From Pseudolysobacter antarcticus (GTDB lineage Bacteria; Pseudomonadota; Gammaproteobacteria; Xanthomonadales; Rhodanobacteraceae), in contig NZ_CP035704.1 of assembly GCF_004168365.1 (NCBI RefSeq), forward strand, positions 1,674,001 through 1,738,000: a DNA stretch of 64,000 nucleotides, in the 5' to 3' direction. A program made the translations under genes and the position numbers. Positions 18,100-27,551 of the stretch are shown here, one piece after another. The number at the start of each line of letters is the position of its first letter. Positions within the stretch are counted from its first letter, which is position 1. A model generated the notes under the pieces. It worked only from the letters and a program-made list of their open reading frames with translations. It made no database searches and was not told the origin of the DNA.

Positions 18100-20555
18100 A
18101 CAGCCGTGTCATCAGCCGCGCGATTGCAGCATGGTTTGGCGGGCGTGGCTGGAAAATATTCGCGTTCCAACGAGAAGTTTGGCGCGCCGCGCTGAACGGT
18201 GAATCCGGCCTGGTGCATGCCACCACCGGATCGGGCAAAACGTTCGCGGTATGGTTCGCGGCGCTGATGCGAAATGCAGACGTGGCGACCACCAAAAATA
18301 GCGGGTTGCGCATATTGTGGGTCACGCCGATGCGCGCGCTGGCGGCCGATACGTTACGCGCGTTGCAGGATTCCGCCGCCGAGTTGGTACCGCACTGGCG
18401 CATAGAAGCGCGCACCGGCGATACCAGCGCTGGTCGTCGTGCGCGCCAGGCGAAGAACTTGCCCCACGTACTGGTTACCACGCCCGAAAGCCTCAGCTTG
18501 CTGCTCAGCCGTGCCGATGCACAGCAGCAGTTCGCTCAACTCGACATGTTGATCGTCGACGAATGGCATGAGCTGATCGGCAACAAGCGCGGTGTGCAAA
18601 CGCAATTGGCGATCGCGCGTTTGCGCTGCTGGAATCCCGCCCTGCTGATTTGGGGATTGTCCGCAACCCTCGGCAATCTCGCCGAGGCAAAAGAAGTTTT
18701 GCTCGGTAATGCGCACGGCAGAATTGTGCAGGGCAAAGTCGACAAGCAGATTCTGGTCGATACGCTGATCCCGAAAAATCCATCGCGTTTTCCGTGGAGT
18801 GGTCATCTCGGCATGCAGATGTTGCCGACGGTGATCGCCGAGATCGAACCGCATATGAGCACGCTCGTATTTACCAACACGCGATCGCAGGCGGAAATCT
18901 GGTATCAGAACATTCTTGCCGCGCGACCCGATTGGGCGGGGCTGATTGCATTGCATCATGGTTCGCTGGATCGCGCTGTGCGCGAATGGGTTGAGCGCGC
19001 GCTCAAGAACGGACAACTCAAGGCCGTGGTGTGTACCTCGACGCTCGATCTCGGCGTCGATTTTTTGCCGGTCGAACGGGTGCTGCAGATCGGTAGTGCG
19101 AAAGGCGTCGCGCGATTGCTGCAGCGGGCCGGGCGCAGCGGTCATGCGCCCGGGCGACTTTCGCGAATTACGCTGGTGCCGACCAACAGCCTCGAACTGC
19201 TTGAGGCCGCCGCCGCGAAAGACGCGATCGCGCGCCGCGAGATCGAGGCGCGAACCGCACCGGTCAAGCCATTCGATGTACTGGTTCAACATCTGGTGAC
19301 CGTCGCTCTTGGTGGTGGCTTCCGCGCCGAGGATTTGTACCCGGAGATTCGCAGTGCGTGGTCATACCGCGAGCTGCAACCTGACGAATGGCAATGGGCG
19401 CTGGATTTTGTCGTGCGCGGTGGCCAGAGCCTCACGGCATATCCGGAATATCGACGCGTCGTCGCCGATGCCGATGGCATATATCGCGTACACGATATCG
19501 CGCTTGGACGGCGTCACCGCATGAGCATCGGCACCATAGTTTCGGACGCGGCGATACAACTCAAATTTCTCAGCGGTGGCAAGATTGGCACGGTCGAGGA
19601 AGGATTTATTTCCCGACTCAAGCCGGGCGATCATTTTCTGTTCAGCGGGCGCATTCTCGAATTCGTGCGGATACGCGAAATGACCGCATACGTGAAGCGC
19701 GCCAGCGGTAACAAGGGCGCCGTGCCGCGCTGGCAGGGCGGTCGCATGCCGCTCTCTTCCGAGCTCGCGCACGCTGCGCTGCGGCAGTTGGCGCAGGCCG
19801 CGCTCGGCAAATTCAGTGGCCCCGAAATGCAGGCGATTCGCCCACTGCTGGAAGTTCAGACACGATGGTCGGGGCTGCCTACCGAAACCACGCTTGTAGC
19901 CGAAACCTTACACAGCCGCGAAGGCTATCACCTGTTCGTTTATCCGTTCGCCGGTCGCGCGGTTCACATCGGTATTGCCGGGTTGTTGGCGTATCGCATC
20001 GGACGACGCCTGCCGACCACGTTTTCAATCGCCGTAAATGATTATGGCTTTGAGCTGCTGGGGCCGCATGCGATCGATTGGGCGCAGATTCTCGTCGGCA
20101 CCGACGACACGCACGGCGATTTGTTGACGACGGAAAACTTGCTCGAAGACGTGCTCGCCAGCCTCAATGCCGGCGAGCTGTCGAAGCGGCGTTTTCGCGA
20201 GATCGCGCGTATCGCCGGCCTCATTTTTCAGGGGTATCCGGGGCAACCGAAAAGCAACCGCCAGCTGCAGGCATCGTCTTCGTTGTTCTTTGAGGTTTTT
20301 CGCCAGCATGATGCCGGCAATCTGTTGCTAAACCAAGCTCAGCGAGAAGTCTTCGAACAGGAGCTGGAGCTGTCGCGATTGCGCGCCACGTTGCTGGAAA
20401 TGCAATCGCGAAGAATCAAATTGTTCGACCTCAAACGCGTCACCCCATTCGGTATCGGGCTGATGGTGGAACGCTTTCGCGAAAAGTTCTCGACCGAGAA
20501 ACTCGCCGACCGATTGGCGCGGCTGCTGCGCGAGCTCGAAAAGGCAGCATTGTGA
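18096..20555 (+). CDS. Ligase-associated Lhr-like DEAD/DEAH helicase
   Basis: An 819-residue superfamily 2 helicase of the Lhr-core type (TIGR04121). Walker A is ATTGSGKT (residues 42-49), the Walker B box is [12 protein letters not shown], motif III is SATLG, and domain 2 carries [17 protein letters not shown] and QRAGRSGH. After the two RecA-like domains come the winged-helix and beta-barrel regions typical of Lhr core proteins. Lhr enzymes move 3'-5' on single-stranded DNA and unwind DNA or RNA:DNA hybrids. The ATG overlaps the ligase stop, and the end overlaps the pdeM start as GTGA. Confidence 0.92.
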   Translation: MNSRVISRAIAAWFGGRGWKIFAFQREVWRAALNGESGLVHATTGSGKTFAVWFAALMRNADVATTKNSGLRILWVTPMRALAADTLRALQDSAAELVPHWRIEARTGDTSAGRRARQAKNLPHVLVTTPESLSLLLSRADAQQQFAQLDMLIVDEWHELIGNKRGVQTQLAIARLRCWNPALLIWGLSATLGNLAEAKEVLLGNAHGRIVQGKVDKQILVDTLIPKNPSRFPWSGHLGMQMLPTVIAEIEPHMSTLVFTNTRSQAEIWYQNILAARPDWAGLIALHHGSLDRAVREWVERALKNGQLKAVVCTSTLDLGVDFLPVERVLQIGSAKGVARLLQRAGRSGHAPGRLSRITLVPTNSLELLEAAAAKDAIARREIEARTAPVKPFDVLVQHLVTVALGGGFRAEDLYPEIRSAWSYRELQPDEWQWALDFVVRGGQSLTAYPEYRRVVADADGIYRVHDIALGRRHRMSIGTIVSDAAIQLKFLSGGKIGTVEEGFISRLKPGDHFLFSGRILEFVRIREMTAYVKRASGNKGAVPRWQGGRMPLSSELAHAALRQLAQAALGKFSGPEMQAIRPLLEVQTRWSGLPTETTLVAETLHSREGYHLFVYPFAGRAVHIGIAGLLAYRIGRRLPTTFSIAVNDYGFELLGPHAIDWAQILVGTDDTHGDLLTTENLLEDVLASLNAGELSKRRFREIARIAGLIFQGYPGQPKSNRQLQASSSLFFEVFRQHDAGNLLLNQAQREVFEQELELSRLRATLLEMQSRRIKLFDLKRVTPFGIGLMVERFREKFSTEKLADRLARLLRELEKAAL

Positions 20556-21205
20556 GCGCGCATGAAGTGATGATCGCGGGCGAGTCGCTGCTGTTACTCG
20601 CCGAAAAAGCGATCTACTGGCCGCGACAAAAAATGCTGATCGTCGCCGACATCCATTTCGGGAAGGCTGCGTCATTTCGTGCGCTCGGTGTTCCGGTGCC
20701 GCATGGTACAACCTCGCAAAATCTTGCAGCGTTGACGCTTTTAATTGCGAAATATCACGTTCGGCACATTATTTTTCTCGGCGATTTTTTGCATTCCAAA
20801 GCTGCGCATTCGCGGGCCACGACGGCGGCTCTGCACGACTGGCGGCAGCGACATCACGACCTTCAGCTGACACTGGTTCGCGGCAATCACGATCGCCATG
20901 CGGGTGATCCTTCGAGCTCGATTATCGATTCCGTGGATGAGCCATTTCTATTGGCTCCATTCGCGTTCTGTCATCACCCGGATCTGATCAGCGCGGCTTA
21001 CGTAATGGCCGGCCACGTCCATCCAGTAGCCCGCGTGACTGCGGCTGGAGATTCACTGCGATTGCCGTGTTTTGTGATCGGTGCAACGCGCTCGATCCTC
21101 CCATCCTTTGGCGCGTTTACCGGTGGATTCGAGTTAGCGCCCACGTTTGCCGATGAGATTTTTTTATGTGCCGGCGATACGGTGCAGCGGTTTCCAATGC
21201 GCTAA
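20552..21205 (+). CDS. pdeM: Ligase-associated DNA damage response phosphoesterase PdeM
   Basis: A 217-residue calcineurin-like metallophosphoesterase (TIGR04123). The metal ligands are in DIHFG (Asp33, His35), FLGDFLHSK (Asp78), RGNHDRHAG (Asn112, His113) and GHVHP. Start is GTG at 20552, overlapping the helicase stop in GTGA; no internal start fits the family better. It is the last gene of the cassette. It probably trims damaged DNA ends or removes nucleotide adducts for the co-encoded ligase and helicase, though the substrate has not been fixed for the family. Confidence 0.9.
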   Translation: MSAHEVMIAGESLLLLAEKAIYWPRQKMLIVADIHFGKAASFRALGVPVPHGTTSQNLAALTLLIAKYHVRHIIFLGDFLHSKAAHSRATTAALHDWRQRHHDLQLTLVRGNHDRHAGDPSSSIIDSVDEPFLLAPFAFCHHPDLISAAYVMAGHVHPVARVTAAGDSLRLPCFVIGATRSILPSFGAFTGGFELAPTFADEIFLCAGDTVQRFPMR

Positions 21206-21289
21206 CGGTCGGTAATGTTACAACGTGAAAGAGCCAACGCCTTTCGGCGCGGGGCCGTCGTTGTTGCATCATCTAGGCACCCAGTCACA

Positions 21290-21535
21290 TCATTGTAGAA
21301 CCTTCATAAATGCGCTCGCGTATTCCTCCCTTTGCCCGTATGGGGTAACACGTTTGGCTACGCATTCACTCAGAAATTTATCCAATGCTTTAGCGGCTTC
21401 GGCTCGCAACGAAGGCAGCGTAGAAGCCTTGAAAAATATTTGTTCGGACAGTCCCAGGAATCTTCCGCGAAACTGGTCGGCAGTTGCGTCATAGCCAAAG
21501 ATTGCTGGGATGCGCCGTACGCGCATGTATTCCAT
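21290..21535 (-). CDS. HicB-like antitoxin-type protein, orphan
   Basis: An 81-residue protein whose segment VRRIPAIFGYDATADQFRGR, followed by FLGLSEQIFFKASTLPSLRA, fits the HicB partial RNase-H-like fold. HicB proteins share the pattern Y-x-A-x-x-x-YD...F-x-G-x-x-G-L-x-x-x-I-x-F-x-A-x-T...L. The region after YLxxC (here FLSECVAKRVTPYGQ) matches, but the C-terminal DNA-binding segment is missing. No HicA toxin is encoded on either side. An ACGGAG ribosome site lies about 8 bases before the ATG. It sits between the repair cassette and ku. A degraded antitoxin or a free-standing HicB-like regulator are both possible. Confidence 0.6.
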   Translation of the reverse strand: MEYMRVRRIPAIFGYDATADQFRGRFLGLSEQIFFKASTLPSLRAEAAKALDKFLSECVAKRVTPYGQREEYASAFMKVLQ

Positions 21536-21604
21536 CGGATGCTCCGTGAAAAGTTTGTACTCGGCCTCGCCTATGCCCGAGGTTGTTTTTTGACATCAAA
21601 AAAC

Positions 21605-22519
21605 TCAGCTAGCGGTGCGGCGTTTGCGCGCAGACGCTTGTGTTCCCTTTTTGGCGGAGGTTGGTTTATCTTTTTGCGTGGTGGTTTTTTTCTGAGTTGC
21701 CGATTTCTTTGCAGGCGTTCGATGGTTGCTGGCCAGACTTTTTTTGAGCAGTGACGTGAAATCCACAACGTTGGTCGTCGAGTTCTCCGGCAGTGACGCC
21801 TCGTCGGATATGGATTTGACTACTCCTTTGCTCTTCATACGCTTTTCTATCACCTCGCTCAGGCGCGCACGAAATTCATCCTTGTAATCTTCTGGCTTCC
21901 ACTCGCTACTCATCGAATCAATGAGTTGTTCCGCCATGGTCATTTCCACTTTGGTTATTCGATATTCCGCGGCCGCCTTGGCGGGAAACACATAGTCGTC
22001 CGCGGAGACGAGCTCCTGTGCAAATCGAAGCAGATTTAACACCAAGGCGTCTCCCTGCGGCATGACTGCACATAGATATTCTCGTGTACGAATCACCACT
22101 CTCCCAACACCGACTCGCTTGGTTTTGCGCAGCGTTTCCCGCAGGAGCACATAGCCCTTTTCTGCCTTCTTCCCAGGCACGAGAAAATACGGCTTTTCGA
22201 AAAATTGGGGAGCGATGGCTTCAACGTCGACGAAGGCTTCAACGTCGATCGAATCATGGCTTTCGGGCGCGGCCGACTTGATGTCGTCGGGCTTTAATAC
22301 AACGTAACTTCCTTTGCTGTACTCGAAGGCTTTCACGATCTCCTTCCAAGGGACTTCGGCGCCGGTCTCTTCGTTGACTCGCTCATATTTGATGCGCTTA
22401 TTGTTTCGTCCATCGAGCATGCGGAAATGCAGATCAATGCGCCGCTCACCGCTCATGAGCGAAACCGGAACGTTGAGAAGACCGAACGAAAGCGTTCCAG
22501 ACCAGATAGGACGAGGCAT
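21605..22519 (-). CDS. ku: Non-homologous end-joining protein Ku
   Basis: A 304-residue bacterial Ku. The Ku core (residues 1-255) starts with MPRPIWSGTLSFGLLNVPV and contains YFLVPGKKAEKGYVLLRETL and the usual beta-barrel. A Lys/Ala/Thr-rich tail of about 40 residues follows (KKSATQKKTTTQKDKPTSAK), a known DNA-binding extension in long bacterial Ku forms. Ku homodimers thread onto double-strand ends and recruit LigD. The start has a GGAG ribosome site. It is divergent from the operon that ends with ligD, with 230 bases between, so both NHEJ partners flank one promoter region. Confidence 0.95.
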   Translation of the reverse strand: MPRPIWSGTLSFGLLNVPVSLMSGERRIDLHFRMLDGRNNKRIKYERVNEETGAEVPWKEIVKAFEYSKGSYVVLKPDDIKSAAPESHDSIDVEAFVDVEAIAPQFFEKPYFLVPGKKAEKGYVLLRETLRKTKRVGVGRVVIRTREYLCAVMPQGDALVLNLLRFAQELVSADDYVFPAKAAAEYRITKVEMTMAEQLIDSMSSEWKPEDYKDEFRARLSEVIEKRMKSKGVVKSISDEASLPENSTTNVVDFTSLLKKSLASNHRTPAKKSATQKKTTTQKDKPTSAKKGTQASARKRRTAS

Positions 22520-22748
22520 AGCGTTTTCTCCAATGAAGACGAAACGTTAAAACTTGGTGAAGCTTGCGGGTGCAATGCAGATTGAACGACACGCCAATGG
22601 GGCAATGCGATTCGCAGTCCCTTCCCTGCGCGGGAACCCTTCCTACGCTCACAGAAGGCGCTAAATCCTCGATTGGCACGCGGCTACAATTTTTGGCATA
22701 CAGATTGCGTTGATGTCGATGCACCGTTCTTGCCAACGAAGGATTGTA

Positions 22749-22979
22749 ATGTCCGCGATTGAGTTTCATGTGCTGTTTGACCCTAACCAAGGGCGTTGGC
22801 TTATGGAAGAGGATGGCCACGCATTGGCGGAGTTTTCGACACAGCAAGAGGCTGCCGAAATGAGTCAGACCTGCTGCTTGGCTACGGAAGAAACAGGCGC
22901 GGACGTGCACTTGATTATTCATGCGATGGATGGCGCCGTTGCGAGCGACATGATCTATGGTTATGGCGCTCGTCGATAG
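22749..22979 (+). CDS. Small DUF2188-like protein
   Basis: A 76-residue protein with the layout of DUF2188: a strand near the start (FHVLFDPNQGRWLMEEDGHA), a helix beginning with a TQQEA segment, and a strand near the end (VHLIIHAMDGAV). The longer frame begins at 22710, but the ATG at 22749 is preceded by AAGGA. It is the first gene of the series leading to ligD, 57 bases before the YqjD-like gene. The biochemical function of the family is unknown. Confidence 0.65.
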   Translation: MSAIEFHVLFDPNQGRWLMEEDGHALAEFSTQQEAAEMSQTCCLATEETGADVHLIIHAMDGAVASDMIYGYGARR

Positions 22980-23036
22980 CCAAGAACCGGCAATTTCACA
23001 TATCTCTTATTCACTATATTTTTGAAGGAAAATTAC

Positions 23037-23477
23037 ATGGCAAACCTCAACAATTCTGCTCAGTCCGGCAAAGATGCGCTGCGCGAAGTGAAGGAGCAGC
23101 TCTCGCGTAGCGCGGCTGAAATCGCCGACCAAGTATCCACCGGGGTGCACGCGGCATCGGACACTCTGGGCGACACCGCTGAGCGCGTAAGGCAGGCGGC
23201 CGGAGCCACTGTCGACCAAGCGGGCGCGGCGATCGCAGCCACTGCCGAGCACACAAAAACATTGGCAGTAAATGCTGCCGGTCAAATTCACGACTTTGCT
23301 GATCGAGCAGGAGACGCGTCTGCTCAATGGGCAACCTTGCTAGGAAAATACGCCCGAGCCAACCCGGTGCTCACGTTGGTACTGGGGACCGTAGGCGGCG
23401 TTGTTCTAGGCCGCTTGTTGACGCCACGTCCGATCGTCGTCGAGCCTCGCCGCCGTCGTAAGAGAGCCGATTCGTGA
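23037..23477 (+). CDS. YqjD/ElaB-like (DUF883) membrane-anchored protein
   Basis: A 146-residue protein with a long amphipathic Ala-rich helical region (residues 10-95), a hydrophobic helix near the end (NPVLTLVLGTVGGVVLGRLL) and a basic tail (PRRRRKRADS). This is the pattern of the ElaB/YqjD tail-anchored proteins, which in E. coli bind ribosomes at the inner membrane in stationary phase. The ATG at 23037 is chosen because of GAAGGAAA at 23024-23031. It overlaps the following holin-like gene as GTGA. Control by a stationary-phase sigma factor would be typical but is not shown by the sequence. Confidence 0.8.
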   Translation: MANLNNSAQSGKDALREVKEQLSRSAAEIADQVSTGVHAASDTLGDTAERVRQAAGATVDQAGAAIAATAEHTKTLAVNAAGQIHDFADRAGDASAQWATLLGKYARANPVLTLVLGTVGGVVLGRLLTPRPIVVEPRRRRKRADS

Positions 23478-23857
23478 GCGAATATGGTGTACCGTCAATG
23501 CGTAAGATTCGGCGGTACGTGGTCGTTGCTCGGGCGACCCCGGCCATCATCGAATCTTACGTTAGGTTGGTGCGCGCCGAAGCAACGTTGGCGAAAGAAA
23601 ATCTCAAGCCGCTTTTGATTGCCAGCGCGGTCGCAGCAGTGTGTGCCATTGTCGCGTTATCGGTGCTTGCGTGTGGCGCAGTCATCGGATTGCATGATCG
23701 CGGTATCGGTCTGATCGTCTCTATTGCCGTTCCCGTCGTCATCACCTCGGTGATTGGAGGGATTGCAGGATGGAGCGCTTATCGATGGCTGGGGCCGAGT
23801 ACCTTCAGTGAAAGTCGCAAGCGGCTCTCGTGGATCGTGGAAGCGTTGTATGACTAA
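23474..23857 (+). CDS. YqjE/holin-superfamily membrane protein
   Basis: A 127-residue inner-membrane protein with two strong hydrophobic helices (LIASAVAAVCAIVALSVLA and GIGLIVSIAVPVVITSVIGG) separated by a short loop. An N-terminal amphipathic helix precedes them and a short basic C-terminus follows. This is the YqjE/Phage_holin_3_6 type. It starts with GTG overlapping the YqjD-like stop, and its end overlaps the next small gene by 8 bases. In E. coli yqjD, yqjE and yqjK are adjacent, and the same order seems kept here ahead of ligD. The family's function is unknown. Confidence 0.75.
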   Translation: MSEYGVPSMRKIRRYVVVARATPAIIESYVRLVRAEATLAKENLKPLLIASAVAAVCAIVALSVLACGAVIGLHDRGIGLIVSIAVPVVITSVIGGIAGWSAYRWLGPSTFSESRKRLSWIVEALYD

Positions 23858-24092
23858 ACTTTCCCAAGCTGAACCCGTTACTTTGGCCGCATCCGAGTTC
23901 GACGAGAAATTGATCGCATTGGCGATGAAGCTGCGAGATCTGCCCGAAGTCGGCACCACGCCGGGGCTGTTGCCCTTGCCGCTCATTGCCACAGGCGTGG
24001 TCGCGTCTTTAGGGCTGTCCGCCGCATTTCGACAGCCCATGCTGCGTAGTGGGGCAGGATGGTTGCTGCGTCGGATGATGGATCATTTTTAA
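23850..24092 (+). CDS. Small membrane protein of the YqjDEK-like group
   Basis: An 80-residue protein with a charged N-terminal half (SEFDEKLIALAMKLRDL) and a hydrophobic C-terminal half (GLLPLPLIATGVVASLGLSA). Its position and size match YqjK, but the sequence similarity cannot be judged by eye. It overlaps the YqjE-like gene by 8 bases, and its stop TAA shares a base with the ligD start (TAATG). It is therefore tightly coupled to the ligase gene. Confidence 0.65.
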   Translation: MTKLSQAEPVTLAASEFDEKLIALAMKLRDLPEVGTTPGLLPLPLIATGVVASLGLSAAFRQPMLRSGAGWLLRRMMDHF

Positions 24093-26701
24093 TGAGCCTC
24101 AAGGAGTACAAAAAAAAGCGCAATTTTTCGGCAACGCCGGAGCCGGCAGAGAGTATCCGATCGAAAACCCCTCAGTTCGTGGTGCAGTTGCATCATGCCT
24201 CCCATCGACACTTCGACTTTCGCCTGGAGCTTGATGGCGTTCTAAAAAGTTGGGCGGTTCCCAAGGGCCCGAGTTTCGATCCTGCCGTCAAACGCTTGGC
24301 AATGGAGGTAGAAGATCATCCCGTTTCCTACGCCACGTTTGAAGGCGATATACCGAAAGGAAATTACGGCGCTGGGCATGTCGACGTATTCGATTCCGGG
24401 ACATGGGAGGCAATCGGTAGCGCGCAGCAAGGTCTCACGAAGGGCGATTTGAAATTCGTGCTTCACGGCGACATTCTCCGCGGTTCATGGGTGTTGGTTC
24501 GCACCGGCAGACAAGGAAAAAAGAACCAATGGCTGCTTATCAAACACCGCGACGAATATGCGAATGAGCGGGATGCCGATGCATTTGTGGATCCTAAGAC
24601 TGACCGCCCGATTTCGCTTACAAAGAGGAGAAAAACGTGGCCGAAAGAGTCCAAGCCATCGCCTCGAAAAACATCAAGCTCATCCGCCAGCCCGGCTTCG
24701 AAAGCAGATACAAGCGAGATTTTGAAAGCAGGAGAAAGAGAAGCGCTGGCGTCTGCAGCGTTTACACCCGAACTTTGCCGCCTTCAATCTTCACCACCCT
24801 CAGGAGCCGAATGGCTGCACGAAATAAAATGGGATGGATACAGAATTCTTTGCACCGTGGTGAAAGGTCAGGTGCGCTTGTGGTCCCGAAATGCGATTGA
24901 GTGGACAGATCGTCTGCCCGAATTGGCCGGCGCCGTGCGCTCCCTAAAGTTGAAGAGTGCGCAGCTGGATGGCGAAATGATAGTCCTGAAAGATGGGCGC
25001 GACGATTTCAATGCGCTACAGGCACGACTGTCCGCCGAGAATGGCGAGCCCGCGATCTACATGTTGTTCGACTTGCTGCATCTCAATGGCAAATCATTAA
25101 GAAATGTCCCGCTGATTGATCGGAAACGAGTGTTGGCGGACTTGATGCAAAAACATTCGCATAGTCTGCTGCGCTTCTCGCAGCATCAGGTTGGCTCTGG
25201 GGAAGAGGCATTTGCTCAAGCCGCGGCCGCCGGTCAAGAGGGAATCGTGAGCAAGCGTGCGGACAGTTCGTATAGCGGTTCGCGAAATGGCGACTGGATC
25301 AAGGTCAAGGCTCGGCCCTCGGATGAATTTGCTGTGGTCGGCTTCACCCTGCCAAAAGGATCCCGCGCGGGTGTGGGGGCGTTGCTGCTGGGGCAACCAC
25401 GGAACGGCGAGATGACCTATGTGGGGCGCGTTGGTACTGGATTGAACAATGAAGACCTGCGCGAATGGCGCAATCGACTTGAGCCGTCGATCAGGGACAA
25501 GCCCACGGCCAATATTGATTTGATGGCGAAGGTCGATCGCCGACTCGCGATTTGGGTAAAACCGAAAATTGTCATCGAAGCCTTCTACCAAGGCATTGGC
25601 GGCCAAGGACTGTTACGCCAGCCCGCATTCAAAGTGCTGCGACGTGACAAAAAGGTCGTCGACCTGCTTGATTCTGATTGCTCGGCGCCGGCTGCAGAAC
25701 ATAAAACAGGCAGCCACTCAAGATCGCCGCTGAAAGTCACTTCAACGAAGAAACGTGCGCAGAAAGTCATACGGAAACTTCAAGTGGACGAAAGTGCGCC
25801 GCTCGCTGAAATTCGTCTTGCCAAAGACGGCACTAACGACTCTGAGGCGCTGCATCTGACTCATGCAGACCGAATCGTTTTTCCAAAACTTGAAATCAGC
25901 AAAGGGCAGGTCGCGGAATACTACGCAGCCGTAGCTTCATTGCTCGTCCCGGAAATTGTCGGTCGTCCGCTCTCCATAGTGCGCTGTCCTGATGGCGCTT
26001 CGGGCACGTGTTTTTTTCAAAAACACGTCGGCAAAGGTTGGGGCCCCAATGTTCACTCTATTGCGGTAGAGGAAAAATCTGGCACCGACGAGAATTTGAG
26101 CATTCACGACGAGCGAGGGCTGCTGGATCTCGTGCAGATGAACGTTCTGGAGTTTCATCCATGGGGCGCTCCGGGCGACGATCTCGCGCATGCCGATCGC
26201 ATCGTATTTGATTTGGATCCGCATGCGTCAGTCAAATGGACAAGAATGATCGCTGCTGCTCGGGACGTGCGTGCGCAGCTGAAATCCATCGGACTCGAAT
26301 CCTTTGTGCGTACCTCTGGTGGAAAAGGACTGCACGTCGTGGTGCCGTTGAGTCCGCCCGCGCCTTGGGATGCGGTGAAAAATTTCGCGCACGCTGTTGC
26401 GCAAGCGATGGCTACCTTGAAACCCAAGGAGTTCGTCGCTGTCGCGGGAGACAAAAACCGTGTGGGGAAAATATTTGTTGATTGGTTGCGCAACGGTCGC
26501 GGCGCGACCAGCGTCGCTTCCTACTCGCTGAGAGCACGTGATGCGGCAGGTGTCGCGATGCCGCTAACTTGGGACGAATTAGGCCGAGTCAAAAGTGGTG
26601 ATGCGTTCACCATAAAAAACGCAGTTGGTAAAATTCGTAGGCGAAAGGACGATCCGTGGGAAGAACTCAAAGTGCTGAAGCAAGCGCTGCCAGAATTTTA
26701 A
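24092..26701 (+). CDS. ligD: Multifunctional NHEJ DNA ligase D
   Basis: An 869-residue LigD with the domain order phosphoesterase, ligase, polymerase, as in Pseudomonas. The N-terminal 3'-phosphoesterase has LHHASHRHFDFRLE (33-46). After a Ser/Lys-rich linker (about 180-215) comes the adenylation domain with catalytic Lys246 in EIKWDGYR and EGIVSKRA. A second linker leads to the AEP-type primase-polymerase (from about 588) with its metal-binding FDLDPH near residue 707. The frame opens at 24059, but the ATG at 24092 is the family start and is coupled to the upstream gene. LigD fills, trims and seals ends bridged by Ku. All three catalytic centres look intact. Confidence 0.95.
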   Translation: MSLKEYKKKRNFSATPEPAESIRSKTPQFVVQLHHASHRHFDFRLELDGVLKSWAVPKGPSFDPAVKRLAMEVEDHPVSYATFEGDIPKGNYGAGHVDVFDSGTWEAIGSAQQGLTKGDLKFVLHGDILRGSWVLVRTGRQGKKNQWLLIKHRDEYANERDADAFVDPKTDRPISLTKRRKTWPKESKPSPRKTSSSSASPASKADTSEILKAGEREALASAAFTPELCRLQSSPPSGAEWLHEIKWDGYRILCTVVKGQVRLWSRNAIEWTDRLPELAGAVRSLKLKSAQLDGEMIVLKDGRDDFNALQARLSAENGEPAIYMLFDLLHLNGKSLRNVPLIDRKRVLADLMQKHSHSLLRFSQHQVGSGEEAFAQAAAAGQEGIVSKRADSSYSGSRNGDWIKVKARPSDEFAVVGFTLPKGSRAGVGALLLGQPRNGEMTYVGRVGTGLNNEDLREWRNRLEPSIRDKPTANIDLMAKVDRRLAIWVKPKIVIEAFYQGIGGQGLLRQPAFKVLRRDKKVVDLLDSDCSAPAAEHKTGSHSRSPLKVTSTKKRAQKVIRKLQVDESAPLAEIRLAKDGTNDSEALHLTHADRIVFPKLEISKGQVAEYYAAVASLLVPEIVGRPLSIVRCPDGASGTCFFQKHVGKGWGPNVHSIAVEEKSGTDENLSIHDERGLLDLVQMNVLEFHPWGAPGDDLAHADRIVFDLDPHASVKWTRMIAAARDVRAQLKSIGLESFVRTSGGKGLHVVVPLSPPAPWDAVKNFAHAVAQAMATLKPKEFVAVAGDKNRVGKIFVDWLRNGRGATSVASYSLRARDAAGVAMPLTWDELGRVKSGDAFTIKNAVGKIRRRKDDPWEELKVLKQALPEF

Positions 26702-27013
26702 ACGGTGCGTCTCGCGGCCCCCGTGCTGAGAAAATTCGCTTATAACCCAACGTAAGTTTAGGCAGGATGGTTCATGTCGGACCGACGTTCTCCCGCTTTG
26801 AGTAGCGGTCCACTTTACAGTCCGGTGGTTAACGTAAGTAGTAGCTTTTTCGAACCGCGTCGTCGAGAGTGAGCAAGGTATCAGTTATTCCAATGGTCAA
26901 AAAACGGGGATAGCGCTAGGACCTCTCAATGTTGAGGATCGAGTTGTAACGCCAGAGATTTGGTGTCGGGTCACACTTCGCAATTCAACTTTCTGTCCAG
27001 GAGAATACGCAAC
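26702..27013. other. Intergenic region between ligD and HU-like gene
   Basis: No gene is apparent. The sequence AACGTAAGT occurs twice (about 26748 and 26830), and the second copy runs into AAGTAGTAG, a half-site resembling the lexA-upstream palindrome, but the other half is absent. The HU-like gene's CAGGAGAA ribosome site is at 26998-27005. Confidence 0.3.
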
Positions 27014-27367
27014 ATGGCAACAAAGAACGCTGCTGCAAAAGAACCGATTCGGAAACCTATTACAGACGTCCTAACCAAGACTGCGCTCATCGCGCACTTG
27101 GCAACCGATAGCGGAGTGGATGCCAAGGGCGTTCGTGCCGTGCTCACATCGCTCGAGCACGCCATCACGGGCTCGTTGCACAAGAAAGGCGTGGGACATT
27201 TCACGTTGCCCGGACTGCTCAAGATCACCGCCCATGCCGTTGCCGCCAAACCTAAGCGGAAGGGTGTCGACCCGTTCACCAAGGAAGAGCGCTGGTTCGC
27301 CGCCAAGCCAGCGAGCATGAAAATGAAGGTGCGCACACTGAAGAAACTCAAGGATGCCGCCGGTTGA
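27014..27367 (+). CDS. HU-family DNA-binding protein
   Basis: A 117-residue protein of the HU/IHF superfamily in the form with an N-terminal Lys/Ala extension (MATKNAAAKEPIRKPITDVL). The core runs KTALIAHLATDSGVDAKGVR, then KGVGHFTLPGLLKITAHAVA and a basic segment ending in KMKVRTLKKLKDAAG. HU proteins bend DNA and affect nucleoid structure and repair. This form is single-copy-like and longer than standard HU (90 residues). A strong AGGAG site fixes the start, and a hairpin terminates it downstream. It lies between the NHEJ and lexA-imu loci on the same strand. Confidence 0.85.
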   Translation: MATKNAAAKEPIRKPITDVLTKTALIAHLATDSGVDAKGVRAVLTSLEHAITGSLHKKGVGHFTLPGLLKITAHAVAAKPKRKGVDPFTKEERWFAAKPASMKMKVRTLKKLKDAAG

Positions 27368-27374
27368 TCTAAAG

Positions 27375-27399
27375 GCGACGCGATCCAGAATCGCGTCGC
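27375..27399. terminator. Hairpin after the HU-like gene
   Basis: A perfect 10-bp stem GCGACGCGAT/ATCGCGTCGC with a 5-base loop begins 8 bases after the stop. The following T-run is only two bases, so termination may be weak or factor dependent. Confidence 0.5.
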
Positions 27400-27551
27400 T
27401 TGCCGCAAGGTCTGAAGGTCGCAGTCTCAGTCTCTTTATGGATCCGGTCTTTCCGAATGATGGATCGATCAATGTCACATGCTAGATGCACCGCGCGCAT
27501 CTTCTACCGCCTTGGCCGGTCGAATTCGCTAAATATTTCCGCAGGTATGCC

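Noticed and set aside
26829-26840. Half-site AAGTAGTAG resembling the lexA-upstream palindrome
   Set aside because: The second half is missing and it is about 175 bases from the HU-like gene, so LexA binding is not supported.
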